A stretch of DNA of 64,000 nucleotides from Neoechinorhynchus agilis (lineage: Eukaryota > Acanthocephala), in contig CM121343.1 in NCBI GenBank assembly GCA_051530055.1, forward strand, positions 7,068,001-7,132,000, in the 5' to 3' direction. A program made the position numbers and the translations under genes. Below the pieces are notes generated by a model. The model did not search any database. It was not told the origin of the DNA and saw nothing but the letters and a program-made list of their open reading frames with translations. This document shows positions 1 to 11,446 of the stretch, in pieces (positions within the stretch are counted from its first letter, which is position 1; the number at the start of each line of letters is the position of its first letter).

Positions 1-60
1 GTCTCCTCCGAGCCTCTTCGACGACAACTACCATGTTTTTGTTTCCATCATGACTGCAGA

Positions 61-2073
61 CTAATCCTCCAAACTGGAATCGAGTGTGCGTAGTATACGA
101 GATCTCGAAAACGTGGTAAGTAAACGAAATATGATCGGAGCCGGCACCGTTACGGTATTCTGTGCTTCATCCGTCATTACGCGATTAATATTTACAATTC
201 GGGATATCTTCGACGGATCCTGACTGGATTTTCCATCGACGTACCAAACCTTCACATCATGACTGATTCCGCTGGAGGCAAACATAAATCTGTCCTGTTC
301 AGGGTGAGGCTGAATGCAATTGACCACACGAGAATCTCCCTCGTATATTGCTACTATTTTCCCGTTGTTTTTATTCCAGACAAATATATGTCCACAATCA
401 GATCCGGACATTACGTGATTATCTCCCCAAAATGCACATTCTTTAATCACAGTTCTCACGTTACGGTGACCTGAAAACCTTCTCACATCTACAATTTCCG
501 CGACATGTCGTTTTGAAATTGGATCGGAAAAACCAAGTGAACCGGTGCCTGCGAAGGAACTAAGACCGCAAGTCTGATCGGAACGATATCCACGACGAAC
601 AAACTGCCGTTCGCGTCTTTGTCTTCGATTTGTGATACCTCGTAGTAAAATATCTGTAGGCGATGGCTGAACGGATGACGAGGGATTATCACTTGAATCC
701 AAATCTTCATCCGGTGTAGTATTTTCCACTGCAAAAGTGCTTGCTAGTATACGGAACATCCACTAAGCAAGTACCAATGCTCGTACGCTATCTCCTTCCG
801 ATGAGGAGTCAGATGATTCAAAGTTGTCATTTTGATTTGATATCCGTGTTGTAATATCATCCACAAGTCGCCTTACAACCCGATCGTCTCTATTATGCAA
901 CACTTGTTCAGAGATGGAAGGATCAAACCTTTCCGACGATCTTCTTTGAGGTTCTTCATCCGGAAGCAACAATTGATACATAACATTTGCAAGCCGATCT
1001 ACCGCATCCCCTCCTGATGTTTCCCGAATGGGTCTTGAATCGGGACCCGTGTCAGACCAATCACCTCGTATTCTGAGTCTCTTTGGAAATCTAGCTGGAG
1101 GTCCGTTGGCACCCGAGCCTGCCGCTTCATCCGATTCTGTAGTACTAGTAGCACTGTGCAAGCAATACCGGTTTGATTGTTGCATGTACCGAGGTAAGTA
1201 AAGGCAAATGTCCCCAGCCGAAAAACTAACCAATAATTCATCTCCACGTTCATGATACTTAGTACACGTGACCCTAAAGAAAGAAGTTCTTTAAGGGTCA
1301 TTCAAGAACTTCCTTGGCATACATTTTGTGATTCTGCGTGAGTTTGAAACGGGTAAAGAAGGTCGGCTGGTGGCAAACGGTCTTTTTGTTTTTCTCATAT
1401 CATAAAGTCTCACGACTCCATCAGAGCAACCCACGGCTAATTCATGATGTCGAGTAGGGCAGATATCCATCGAATTTACACTGATTTGGCAGTCTATAAA
1501 AACGTGTTTAGGGCAGTGGCTCGATCGAAGCGGTCGGTTCCTTATACCACTGTTTGGTGTTGCGCAACTTGTGGCCATCCTTAAGTCATACAACCGTACA
1601 GTTCCATCCTCTGAACAAGCCAGAAACACGTTCGGACAATTGGGAAATGGCCGTAATTCATAGACCGGTCCTCGTCCAACGCAACAGTTGAAAACATTGG
1701 TCTCTTGGGGTCTGTTCAGATCTGTCAATATCACCATGCCATCACTGGAGCATGAAACTACCCTGCAATCCGATGATTTATATAGAAACCGCACGCAAAA
1801 TATATTGTCCGCATGGCTTGTTTCGACTCTTGTTAGCTGCTCGCCTGTTTCAACATCATTCAAAATAAGACATCGATCATCTCCTGCGGATAATAAATGC
1901 GTCCACGGGCTTTGCTCCGCCCAGCAAACGGTATTGACGCAGCCTTGATGATGTTGGAGCCGCTTATCGATTTTAAACCGACGGACGAGCCATTCGGAAC
2001 ATCGAAGCTGGTGTATGCTTTGTTCAGGGTTTGAAGCGTAACGAAGGCAATTTAGGTACTGAAACGTATCCAT
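61..2073 (-). CDS. DCAF6: DDB1- and CUL4-associated factor 6 (WD40 substrate receptor)
   Basis: WD40 protein predicted to serve as a substrate receptor for the CUL4-DDB1 ubiquitin ligase. The first exon block (2073 to about 1300) has successive WD repeats: HQGCVNTVCW, LLSAGDDRCLILND, HADNIFCVRF, VVSCSSDGMVILTD, FLACSEDGTVRLYDLR and LAVGCSDGVVRLYDMR. The middle block (about 1260-763) is a low-complexity acidic/Ser-rich linker. The last block (759-61) carries the diagnostic DCAF6 C-terminal repeats FSGHRNVRTVIKECAFWGD and MSGSDCGHIFVWNKNNGK, then VVNCIQPHP. The WD halves separated by a disordered linker match the family layout. Blocks are separated by very short in-frame segments holding stops (about 1264-1290 and 737-774); the second is flanked by a GTACTTGCT-type inverted repeat and has no frame-preserving GT-AG solution. 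Start chosen at MDTFQYLNC, near where the vertebrate proteins begin. Confidence 0.85.
737..774 (-). other. candidate mini-intron with inverted-repeat ends (DCAF6)
   Basis: On the minus strand the segment starts GTACTTGCTTAG and ends CTAGCAAGCAC, an imperfect inverted repeat with one mismatch and one indel. It holds an in-frame TAG between two open DCAF6 blocks. The only GT-AG pair here removes 31 nt and breaks the frame. The surrounding protein is poorly conserved, so the exact borders cannot be fixed. Confidence 0.35.
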
Positions 2074-3806
2074 TTATTGCGATGACTAAATCCGTCCGTC
2101 AATCGTATAGATCTCCGTCTACTAACTATGAATAAGGAAGTGATAGTGCGTCCGCGTTGCACTAAGCTCATAGAAAAATCTGTGGGAAGGAAGCTAACAG
2201 GGAAATGAAAAAGCTGACGTTGTACGGACTTATAAGTAGTAATGAGGAAGTGGTAGTGTGTTGGGTGGGATATGGGGGAGGGGGTTCTGTTTGCCACCGT
2301 AGCAAACGCGGAGATGTCATTTTGCAGCGATGACACTGGGAGCAGCTTTCTAGCCCAAACGTTATTGCGATCCGGGAAAAAGACGGTGAATCATTACTAG
2401 TAAGTACGTGAACGTCGACTAAAACAAAGGTAAAACAAAAATAAACGGAAACCGAGCCTAACCAATACGTTAATCGTCAAAATATTAGCTTTTACCTATA
2501 GAGCGTATCGTGTTAGGTTGAAGCTAAGCTAGTGAAACCGTGAAAGACCCATTTGAATTTGTTAAACCGCTTTTAAGTGTGATTATAGCCATCGAAAACA
2601 ACAACAACAACAACAATTTAAAATAAACAAAATACGCGGTCCAGCGAAGGGCTATCGTGTTTTAGAATTTTAATTGAAATTCTATTTTAGGCAAAAGAAC
2701 ACTCAAATGCGGAGTAGACCGAGATCACAATAAACATTTAGGAAAAAAAGAAATACATGCGGTTGGGAAATATCAGCCGACAATGAAACAAATGATAAAA
2801 AAACATGCGGTTGAACAAACCGATTTCGTAGTTGTGTAGAAGTGGTCTAATAGACTTGAACCCCGAATCCCTGTTTTAGGGTCAAAGGGTTTGAATCCAC
2901 GATCGCCAATGACTCACAACCAAAGGGGACGAAATACCTCGATGAAAAGAGGAAACTCACTGATGAGCCCCGCCAGGATCCAGAGAGATGTACGAACTCT
3001 TAACGTTTCATCAGAGTTTAAATGGGTATATCATTTCTCTGATGTGAAACATTAAATTTCTCCGACCGCCGAAAGTTCTAATTTACATCAATAGAAAAGA
3101 AATATAGCAAATGAAAGAGTTTAACAGAGGGCCTTTAATTGTTTGAAGAATATCCAACCATAAAAAGGATGAAAAGAAGAAATCCACACAGTCAGAAGAC
3201 CGTTTGTTGCGTGGTGCGTTTCAAATTTGACTCCAGTTCTAAGGTTGAACGGTGTGTTGTTACATAAATATTGATTTTTGACTAAGAATGGAAATAATAC
3301 GAATGCTTTTAAACAACGGTCCATGTAATTTAGTTAAAGCTCCTTTAGATTTCAAAAAATTTCGTTTGAGATAGTCGTAGTTCTAACTGAGAAAAATACT
3401 TCTTTATGTTCTGAAAAAAGACGTTGAAGAGAAATGCCTTGTGTAGGAGGGAACGTTTTCTAAGTGTGGGTTCTTTTCCCAAGAGAGTAGCACCATGGGT
3501 ACACAACGATTAATGATAAAAAAAACAATTGATTGTACTCGTATTTTGCTCTATGAAGTGAAACTACTAAGGCGAATTGCTTCTAATATTGAGTATTGTG
3601 CAATCTCAAGGCATCTCAGAATGTCGTTGCGTACTTTTAAAGTTCCTCCAGTCTCTTGTGAATGGTAGAAAGTGTCACGACAAAGACAGATCTAAGCATG
3701 TTGACGCTCCCGTCTAAGCCAAAGTCACAGTAGAGTACTGAAATCTATATTGCCGGACCCAAAAACTTGGAGCTTTGAAAGTTCTTACCTTAAATTCATT
3801 GGCAAA
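2074..3806. other. intergenic stretch with one dispersed repeat
   Basis: No convincing gene is seen. About 2860-3010 holds a dispersed repeat (GAATCCCTGTTTTAGGGTC ... GGAAACTCACTGATGAG) that recurs twice, in opposite orientations, at 20250-20750. The rest is AT-rich and unassigned; the DCAF6 5' region lies in 2074-2400. Confidence 0.5.
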
Positions 3807-4063
3807 TCAAAGTATTTCTACCACACTAAAAACCAATTGTTGACAAAGATTGGAAGAATAGCGACCGCCTTTATAATGTGCACTTGCTGTTGTTGATGAA
3901 TGTGACCTGTGGTCAGTTGCAGGCCCGGTAAATGGTTTTTTTATTAAAGACGTTGATGATGAATCCGACGAGATTTGCCGGGTACCCATCGGGTATCGTT
4001 TTGTGGGATATTCACTCCAGTAGAGTATAATGTTTATTAAAGCAAAGGTAAACATAGAAACCG

Positions 4064-6296
4064 TTATTTGATGATATTATGACTTCCATAGAACTGTACA
4101 AGAAAGTTGAAGACACTCAACTCGTTCCAATCGGATCCTTCTGGTGAAAGACGGTCGAAGCAACCGACGCAATCGTGTTCATCTGGAAATTGTTTTTTTG
4201 GCCAGCATGGATCCTCGGTTATATCGCCCGCTATGTGCTGATTAACGTGATTATGAACTGAATATATGGAGATTATGAACCTAAGACGTTCTATGAGTTG
4301 GCTTACTTTTCCATAAGTACATAATGGCATGATCACTTTCGTTAGGCAGTTTTGATCTGGCATCGGCAGTGCTCAGTTTAAAATGGTCGGCACATTGACT
4401 GCAGGAAAAGAACGATGTTATGTACACAGTGAACAGCTCGATGACATCTGAACCGGAATAGTGCCATCCAAGTGAGTCTTAAATAATAAATTCACAAATC
4501 TGAGATATAGTGACTGAAATACGGCATATATAAAATTTGTTTGGTCATATAGAGCTTCTTTTTTAATAGTTCTTGAGAAAAAAAACTTATAAACAACCTG
4601 AAGATGTCCAACGAGACGGACGAAATATTGTGTGAAAAAGGGAATTATTAATCTCTATATCACACCAAACAAAATATATCCATGAACAATTTCTTTATAA
4701 ATACCGGCTTCATGAGCATGATGATAGTGTGATACGGTAAGTACATGAAAAAGCATCCACACCGAACAAGGATATCCGCGAAAATGCGGCTCCGATCCTG
4801 TACAATGACGCCATAATATCCTATCCGGCAAATAGGCGTCCATCTATTATTGAAGAAAGTATTTTTTATCGGACTTCTAACCAAATACCAACCTGTCCAG
4901 TTCTTGCAATCATTCCAAACTCATGACCCAGCAATGGTGAAGCAACTTTGCTCAATTGTTGATCTAGTAGGAACAAATATCTTCGGACGTGTCGCCGCCC
5001 AGGAAAAAACTACAATTGTAAGTTAAAAATGAAAAACTTTTATATACTTACCAAACATAAGAATTTCACCCATCTTTTAATAAACCCGAGTTTATCCGCA
5101 TCAATAAAATTCCTTCCTGGAATCTCAATCCGAAACATGTAATGGAGACATGACTCTAAATCATCCATGTAAAGATGCCGACGGTAGCTAAGTTAACTGT
5201 TCGTTATTAACGTACAATGGAGCGGTTGAGTACCTTTCGGGTATCGATCGAAGGCAAGTCTTTGAAATCGTATGTTCATCCATTTCCAACTCGTCGTTGA
5301 AAAAGAAATCCAAATTGATTTGAAATTTCTTCAATAAATCGACTAAAATACTTCTGAAGTAACGTCTCACAACGGCCCTTATATTGAACTAATATTATTC
5401 TAAATTAAGGAAAAATTGATTGGAACCTATTTTCTTCAATATTTGCCATCGAATAGTTTATCAGGCTTTGGTTATCGATTCGAGTTACTGTTTTATCAAC
5501 GTTATTAAATAATATCATGGCCGGCGGAACTGTGTTGATATTGAAGAAGTTAGCTTGATCGTAGCTGGTACGATATATTGGCAAAATGGAGTCATATTGA
5601 GCGAAATCGAACATTATCTTCAAAAAGCGAAATCAAACTTTCTGAGCAGCGTTAATTGACAACTTACTGCTCTACTGACAGGATCGGAGATGTCTGGATC
5701 AACAAGGACAATAAATCTGAAGTTATACCGTGAGCCCAGTTGTTGAATATCGAAATAACTAGATTGTTAATGTTGTGTGAATAATGAAGATTCAATCGCT
5801 TACCTTATTTGGGTTAGATGTGGCCAATTGGGACCGTGATCAATGACCGAACTTAGGCAATCAATCACGATTTGTAATAATGGAACGGTAAAAAGTTCTT
5901 TAGCAGTAATCATCTTGGGCATCACCATTGGATGCGCATGTCTTGGAATAAACTATGAAGTGCTCGGCGATATTGTTGAAAAAATAACATTCTTCAAGTC
6001 TCACAAGTAAAGCGGGGTACCGCTCCAATCCGAACGTAGCACAGAACTGTCCATCTTGACAGTCGAGAGAAGCGAATTTAACCAAATTATTCCATGCTAT
6101 GAGCAAAAATGTGATTTGTGTTCACTATGAACAAAACCTCACCGCCGTTCTCTTTAACAAATCTGCTGAATTTATCTCGAAATCTGATACAGTATCCACA
6201 CCATGGAACATGTAAAACGACGAACCATGAAGTAGCCGAATTGTATACGGTCGAGTTAAAGGTGAATTTGTTTAGCGTTTCGATTAGTTCATTCAT
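4064..6296 (-). CDS. QSOX1: quiescin sulfhydryl oxidase (QSOX), multi-exon
   Basis: Flavoenzyme of the secretory pathway that forms disulfides in client proteins and passes electrons to oxygen. The first exon has the thioredoxin active site (VPWCGYC at about 6200). Further thioredoxin-like exons are at 6085-5900 (LVKFASLDCQDGQFC), 5790-5660 (FIVLVDPDISDP) and 5623-5400. The Erv/ALR FAD domain follows: GSEPHFRGYPCSVWMLFHV at 4840-4740, the redox motif FFSCSQCADHF at about 4410, and HNHVNQHIAGD with EDPCWPKKQFP at 4280-4190. Introns are short and mostly GT-AG; the one before IHNHVNQ is about 43 nt and in phase. A C-terminal exon with a hydrophobic stretch may continue to about 3807. The start is preceded by a CTTTTAG acceptor 7 nt upstream. 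Family assignment is firm; which vertebrate paralogue it matches is not known. Confidence 0.88.
4526..4679. mobile_element. MITE with about 27-bp terminal inverted repeats inside QSOX
   Basis: Left end ATATATAAAATTTGTTTGG and right end CCAAACAAAATATATC are inverted repeats enclosing about 150 bp that includes the block GACGGACGAAATATTG, shared with the element at 43252-43742. It sits exactly at the 5' border of a QSOX intron, and its terminal repeat appears to supply the splice donor GTGTGATATAG. Confidence 0.75.
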
Positions 6297-6400
6297 TGTT
6301 CTTCTAAAAGCATATTGACTGAGTGGAGGGACGGAGTTCTATAAGCAGCATTTTTTTAATACGGTGCAGAGTGTTGGCCGATAATAACGAAGCATACTGA

Positions 6401-6755
6401 ATGCCGACTAGCCGTCATGGACGAAGATGGATCAGTGGTTTCACCTTCAAAGATCACGTCCAAAATGAAGACATTCGGAATCGATATGGAGTGGCACCTA
6501 TCACCATTAAAAGGCATCAAGCACGCCTACGATGGTCATGTAATGAAAGCGAACCCAATCGCCAAAACTGGTCTAGAACTCACAGTCGAAGGAATGAGAT
6601 CGTCAAGACGCCCGAAGCAGCGATTGCTCGACATACTCAATGCTCAAGTTTGAATTAAAGAGGCCTCCGATCGGATATAAAGTGGCGAGTATGCGTGAAT
6701 TGTGCCGCCCCTGCCATAGTGCCGGAAAAGGCCTAAGAACAACAACAAAAACTAC
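6401..6755 (+). mobile_element. 3' end of an RTE-like non-LTR retrotransposon (remnant)
   Basis: Read across two frames this gives the C-terminal tail seen in many invertebrate LINE polyproteins: DHVQNEDIRNRYGVAPIT, then ARLRWSC or AYDGHVMKANPIAKTGLEL, then RRPKQRLLDILNAQ and ASDRI. The frame changes show it is decayed. No 5' part is present here. Confidence 0.7.
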
Positions 6756-6843
6756 TTCAAACGCAAAGAAACATAATTTTCTAAACATAGAGGAAAGCGG
6801 TTGGAGAGGTAGGAGTTGCGATGATATCATCATTTCAACATGA

Positions 6844-7290
6844 ACGATAGATTCAACCCTTTACACGCACGAACACGCAGTACCACCGACTTTTCGATAT
6901 GAAGGCACGAAACACTCGTAGAGAACTAGAATGACACTTGAACGCAAGGTTGCTTGCCGGAGTAAGCGAAGTAGGACTTTGAAAAGACTTCACTAATAAC
7001 GTTCTTAAACTCACTTCAAAAACACCACCAAGAAAAACAAGTACGAGTTTTAACGAGGGGTTATGTTACGCTATTTATCCTCATCCATATTGACCTTGCT
7101 ATGATTCCCATGCCACGTAGAGTTCTTATTACGTCATTGTTTTCAAGTGGGTTGACTCACTTAAATTTAATCGAGAACGAGGTCTGAGTGCATTGATGAG
7201 TCCGGTCATTAATCTAAAACGAGTCCAGGATTTAAATTCATAGATTTATTAGGCGAATAAGAAAACAACACGTTTTATTTTGTTTAAGAA
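6844..7290. other. no gene seen
   Basis: AT-rich filler between the RTE remnant and the minisatellite. The last 40 bp resemble the 3' end of the LINE family described at 24690-26690. Confidence 0.4.
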
Positions 7291-7316
7291 GAGGACCCAT
7301 GTACCTCTGGGTCCTC
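7291..7316. repeat. LINE 3'-tail hairpin
   Basis: Perfect 9-bp stem GAGGACCCA / TGGGTCCTC around an 8-nt loop. The same hairpin with small changes occurs at about 24702, 32706, 34377, 61603 and 62220, several times next to CR1/jockey-like LINE tails. Confidence 0.8.
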
Positions 7317-7326
7317 GTGATCACTT

Positions 7327-8325
7327 TAGAGTTGATGACGGATCCGGAGTGGATGGCGGATCCGGTGTGGATGGGCGGATCCGGTGTGGATGAAGGATCC
7401 GAAGTGGATGATGGATCCGGAGTGGATCGACGGATCCGGAGTGGATGATGGATCCGAAGTGGATGATGGATCCGGAGTGGATGATGGATCCGGTGTGGAT
7501 GATGGATCCGGTGTGGATGATGGATCCGGAGTGGATGACGGATCCAGTGAGGATGACGGATCCGGTGTGGATGACGGATCCGGTGTGGATGACGGATCCG
7601 GAGTGGATGATGGATCCGGAGTGGATGATGGATCCGGAGTGGATGATGGATCCGGTGTGGATGATGGATCCGGAGTGGATCACGGATCCAGTGAGGATGA
7701 CGGATCCGGAGTGGATGATGGATCCAATGTGGATGACGGATCCGGTGTGGATGGACGGATCCGGAGTGGATGATGGATCCGGAGTGGATGACGGATCCAG
7801 TGAGGATGATGGATCCGGAGTGGATGATGGATCCGGTGTGGATGGACGGATCCGGCGTGGATGACGGATCCGGTGAGGATCGACGTATCCGGAGTGGATG
7901 GCGGATCCGGAGTGGATGACGGATCCGGCGTGGATGACGGATCCGGTGAGGATCGACGGATCCGGAGTGGATGACGGATCCGGCGTGGATGACGGATCCG
8001 GTGAGGATCGACGGATCCGGAGTGGATGGCGGATCCGGAGTGGATGAAGGATCGTGTGTGGATGAAGGATCCGAAGTGGATGATGGATCCGGAGTGGATG
8101 ATGGATCCGGAGTGGATGATGGATCCGGAGTGGATGACGGATCAAATGAGGATGACGGATCCTTAGTGGATGATGGATCCAGTGAGGATGACGGATCCGG
8201 AGTGGATGATGGATCCGGTGTGGATGAAAGATCCGGTGAGGATGACGGATCCTTAGTGGATGATGGATCCAGTGAGGATGACGGATCCGGAGTGGATGAT
8301 GGATCCGGTGTGGATGGATGGATCC
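7327..8325. repeat. 18-bp minisatellite (BamHI-site repeat)
   Basis: About 55 units of the type GGATCCGGAGTGGATGAT, with variants GGTGTGGATGAC and AGTGAGGATGAC. All frames are open over long spans (for example repeated DGSGVD), which is a by-product of the 18-bp period. It starts 10 bp after the LINE-tail hairpin and runs directly into the truncated LINE at 8330. Confidence 0.95.
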
Positions 8326-8329
8326 GTCG

Positions 8330-9746
8330 TCGGCTGCACTCTTCGGAGACTTGCAGCTAAAATAATATGTAAGAGAGTTTCGCCGAAATTGGATGGGGTG
8401 TTGAGGCCATTCCAGCTAGGATGTTGCACACCTTGTGGTGCCGAAGCCATTACTCACGCACTCCGCGACCATCTTGAAGTAGCAAAGGCTCCTTTGGTCG
8501 TCTTAAAGTTAGATTTTAAAACCGCCTTCAACTCCTTCCGCAGAGAGAAAATGTTAGATGCCATCAAAGATTTTATCCCTGAAAGCTACCCCTGCTTTTT
8601 ATCAGCCTACTCCAATAAAACCCCTCTCCTATACAACAATCAGATTATTTGGTCCCAATGTGGTGTCCAGCAGGGTGACCCCCTTGGTCCCATTGGATTC
8701 GCGTGTGCAATCAATGAATTGGCACAATCACCAATTTCTCCTTTCAACGGCTGGTACCTGGATGACGCCACACTCAGCGGTGATCCCCAGGTTGTTTTAG
8801 GGGACTTACAAGCTATTATAAGCGAAGCAGAAAACTTGGGCCTCGAACTGAATTTCGAAAAATGCGAAATCCTTTTTCAGGGATTCGATGACAGTTCACG
8901 TTCGACGATCATCGCAGTTTTTCGGCAAGTTGCTCCCGGAGTGCGCGAGGTTACAAAATGCGAATTTAATCTCCTCGGAAGCCCCATTTTCGCCGACATG
9001 TGAGCTGTCGGCGCACGAAGCCTTCTTCCTTTTAAAGAATTGCCTATACATCCCCAAATTGATGTATAAGCTGAGAGCTGCTCCGTGTTTCGAGGAGAAA
9101 AGAGTTTTATCGGATCTCGACGGGGCTTTACGCTCTTTTTTAAAGACAATTTTAAATGTAAACATTACGGATACGGGCTGACGGCAGGCTACGTTCCCAA
9201 CCTCTTTTAGCGGCCTCGGCATCCGCGCAGTGTCGGATTTAGCCCTTCCAGCGTTCCTCGCCCCTTACCGAGCCAGCAAAACGTACGCGGACTTTCCAAC
9301 ATGAGACAAAACTCCCAACATTATTTGGACGGTTTGTCGATCTGGCAATCCCAAACAGAGATCCCGCACCTTCCGGAAAATGACCACAAGCAGTCGGCCT
9401 GGGACCTTCCCCTCATAAAGAAGATTCACAAATCCTTTAACGATCTTCTCGACGAGGTTCCCCAAGTTCGTCTTGCGGCGTACTCTACAAAGGAATCGGG
9501 AGCCTGGCTAAATGCTCTCCCCGCCCCGACAATCGGAACTCTTCTAGAGGATTCCACGTTAAGGGTCGTAGTTTCTTTAAGATTGGCCAGGATATTTGTA
9601 TCTCGCATCGCTGTCGCTGCGGCTCTATAGTTGAAGCCAATGGCAGACACGGCATCCGTTGTAAAATGTCCAGAGGGAGGTTTCCAAAACACTCAGAATT
9701 GAACTCAATTTTGAGTAGAGCCCTAGATTCCGTCCACGAGCCCCTT
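8330..9746 (+). mobile_element. 5'-truncated LINE with restriction-like endonuclease (R2/NeSL/Utopia-like group)
   Basis: Reverse transcriptase of the DGLRPQHLKD family: LRRLAAKIICKR, QLGCCTPCGAEAITHALRD, LKLDFKTAFNSFRREKM, GVQQGDPLGPIGFA and the catalytic YLDDAT at about 8757. Downstream come the thumb and the linker ESGAWLNALPAPTIGTLLED (about 9500), then the zinc-finger remnant CRCGSIVEANGRHGIRC. The sequence ends before the nuclease core. It is split over several frames and lacks the 5' part, which is replaced by the minisatellite. The same family is near full length at 27420-30448. Confidence 0.85.
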
Positions 9747-9995
9747 CTTCAGTCCATTGTTTTTGAAGAAAAATTAGAGCAAGAAGGCGGAAAATTATCA
9801 AATAAATTATTATAATTCGCTATAAAAAAGTCTCCTGAAATATTGTAAAGACGTTCATCATTTTAACATTTTAAAGTGAATTATCAAATAATTGATTTAT
9901 TTTTATTTGAAGAAGGCCTTCTTCAGTCCATTGTTTTTGAAGAAAAATTAGAGCAAGAAGGCGGAAAATTATCAAATAAATTATTGTAATTCGCG
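9742..9995. repeat. direct repeat pair of about 79 bp
   Basis: 9742-9820 and 9917-9995 are nearly identical (TTCTTCAGTCCATTG ... GGCGGAAAATTATCAAAT), 175 bp apart. Nothing coding is seen from here to 10840. Confidence 0.85.
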
Positions 9996-10274
9996 ATAAA
10001 CAAGTGAAAATGATGAACATCTTTACAGCGATTGTAAGAGAGCTACAATACTATATTGGCTCAAGGCACGTTTGATGAAATCATCAATGCAAAACGGTGG
10101 TAGAGATACATGCCCTTAAATCTGCCAATATCTTCATCGTTAGTGGATTCTGCATGCTTCACTTGTGACCGGTACAAGTCGTAACCTTATGAACATCATC
10201 GAGGATGTAATCTTCATACTCTTTATTTATACTTAAGCTAATGAATTTTGGCATTTAAAATCATTGGTTTAAAT

Positions 10275-10445
10275 TATTAAATTGCCCTGAATACATCTAA
10301 ACCGTTTTCTCTTATAATAAATTTCTAATTGTTAAGTTGCTCCCAGTAAATTCGCATCATTTTCTCTTTTAATACAATTCTCATTATTAAATTGCCCTCA
10401 GTAAATTTGAACCATTTTCTCATTTAATAAAGTTCTCAATTTGAG
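10275..10445. repeat. degenerate 55-bp tandem repeat, three units
   Basis: Three successive units begin TTAAATTGCCCT or TTAAGTTGCTCCC and continue through CATTTTCTC to a run ending TTCTCA. Units are about 75-80% alike by eye. The 10446-11026 stretch holds only repeat fragments, including CAGCATTCCCTTTCTGA at about 10810, which recurs in the first GBE1 intron. Confidence 0.7.
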
Positions 10446-11026
10446 AATTAAAATCTCATTAAAACATTCGAAGACTGGGAGTTGTGGTGATTATATACCT
10501 GAATAAAGGACTCACCATAACTCCAACTCAATCATCCCGAAGGATTTTCTGTTTCGACTTGCCGTGGAGAACTGGACGTTTTCAAGGAGAGGTTACCGAA
10601 TGTGATTCGATTTGATGTGCCACATCCTTGTTCTTCTTTATTGGAATAAATGACACACTGTCATCCGTGGATAATGAAACGACTTTAGATAAATACATTT
10701 CCGGACACTTTATCAAGGCGTTCCCCGTGACAATTTATTTGAAGGTAAATTCGTGAACGATTTAGAAACGGAGGAACATCTTTATCTTCCGTTGCATCGA
10801 GGATGCATCCAGCATTCCCTTTCTGATTCTCGGATAAAAATAGTTGGCTGCCAGTGGCGACCAAACATTTTCAAAAACATTGGTTAAAAGTCGTGTGGTG
10901 CTTGATCCGAAGGCATCGATTGTCTATCGGGGACCCAAAGATACGAAGATCCAAGGGTATGCCAGGGCCCAGAGGTACCGAGAACCCAAGGGTAATTCTG
11001 GGTCTCCAAATTCAATTCCCCCAAGC

Positions 11027-11446
11027 GCAATACCATTAAAATTTATCTCCTCAAACGCCTCCGACATTTAGGAATCCCTTCACCCGATCTCTCCAAATTT
11101 TACTTCAGCTTTATGTTACCCGTCCTCACCTACGGTTACCCCGTCTTTTGCAACTCACCCAAATCACAAATCCATCGCCTCTACAGCTGACTTTCCTTCT
11201 CTCGCCGAATACTTTTATAAAATTTTCATAAAACAATCCAAACGCCTCTAAACGCTACGACCACAATTTTTACAACATTTTATTCCCATTTTCACACGAG
11301 CACAACACTCGTAATCCTAATTCCTTTCATCCTCCTCTACCTCCGCTCCTTTTTCCACGCTGCCCAATATTCTCGGATATCATTACCTCAAATGAATCTG
11401 AGGAAATACCCAACCTCATAAATTCTCCTGCAAACAATATCCGTCA
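11027..11446 (+). mobile_element. 3' fragment of CR1/jockey-like LINE, plus strand
   Basis: Encodes the C-terminal RT tail: TIKIYLLKRLRHLGIPSPDL, FYFSFMLPVLTYGYPVFC and KSQIHRLYS. The DNA is the near-exact reverse complement of about 24800-25240, so the two copies are young. It runs directly into a greatly expanded minisatellite. Confidence 0.85.

Noticed and set aside
7384-8360. Long open frames of DGSGVD-type repeats on both strands
   Set aside because: They follow automatically from an 18-bp period without stops; several frames and both strands are open at once.
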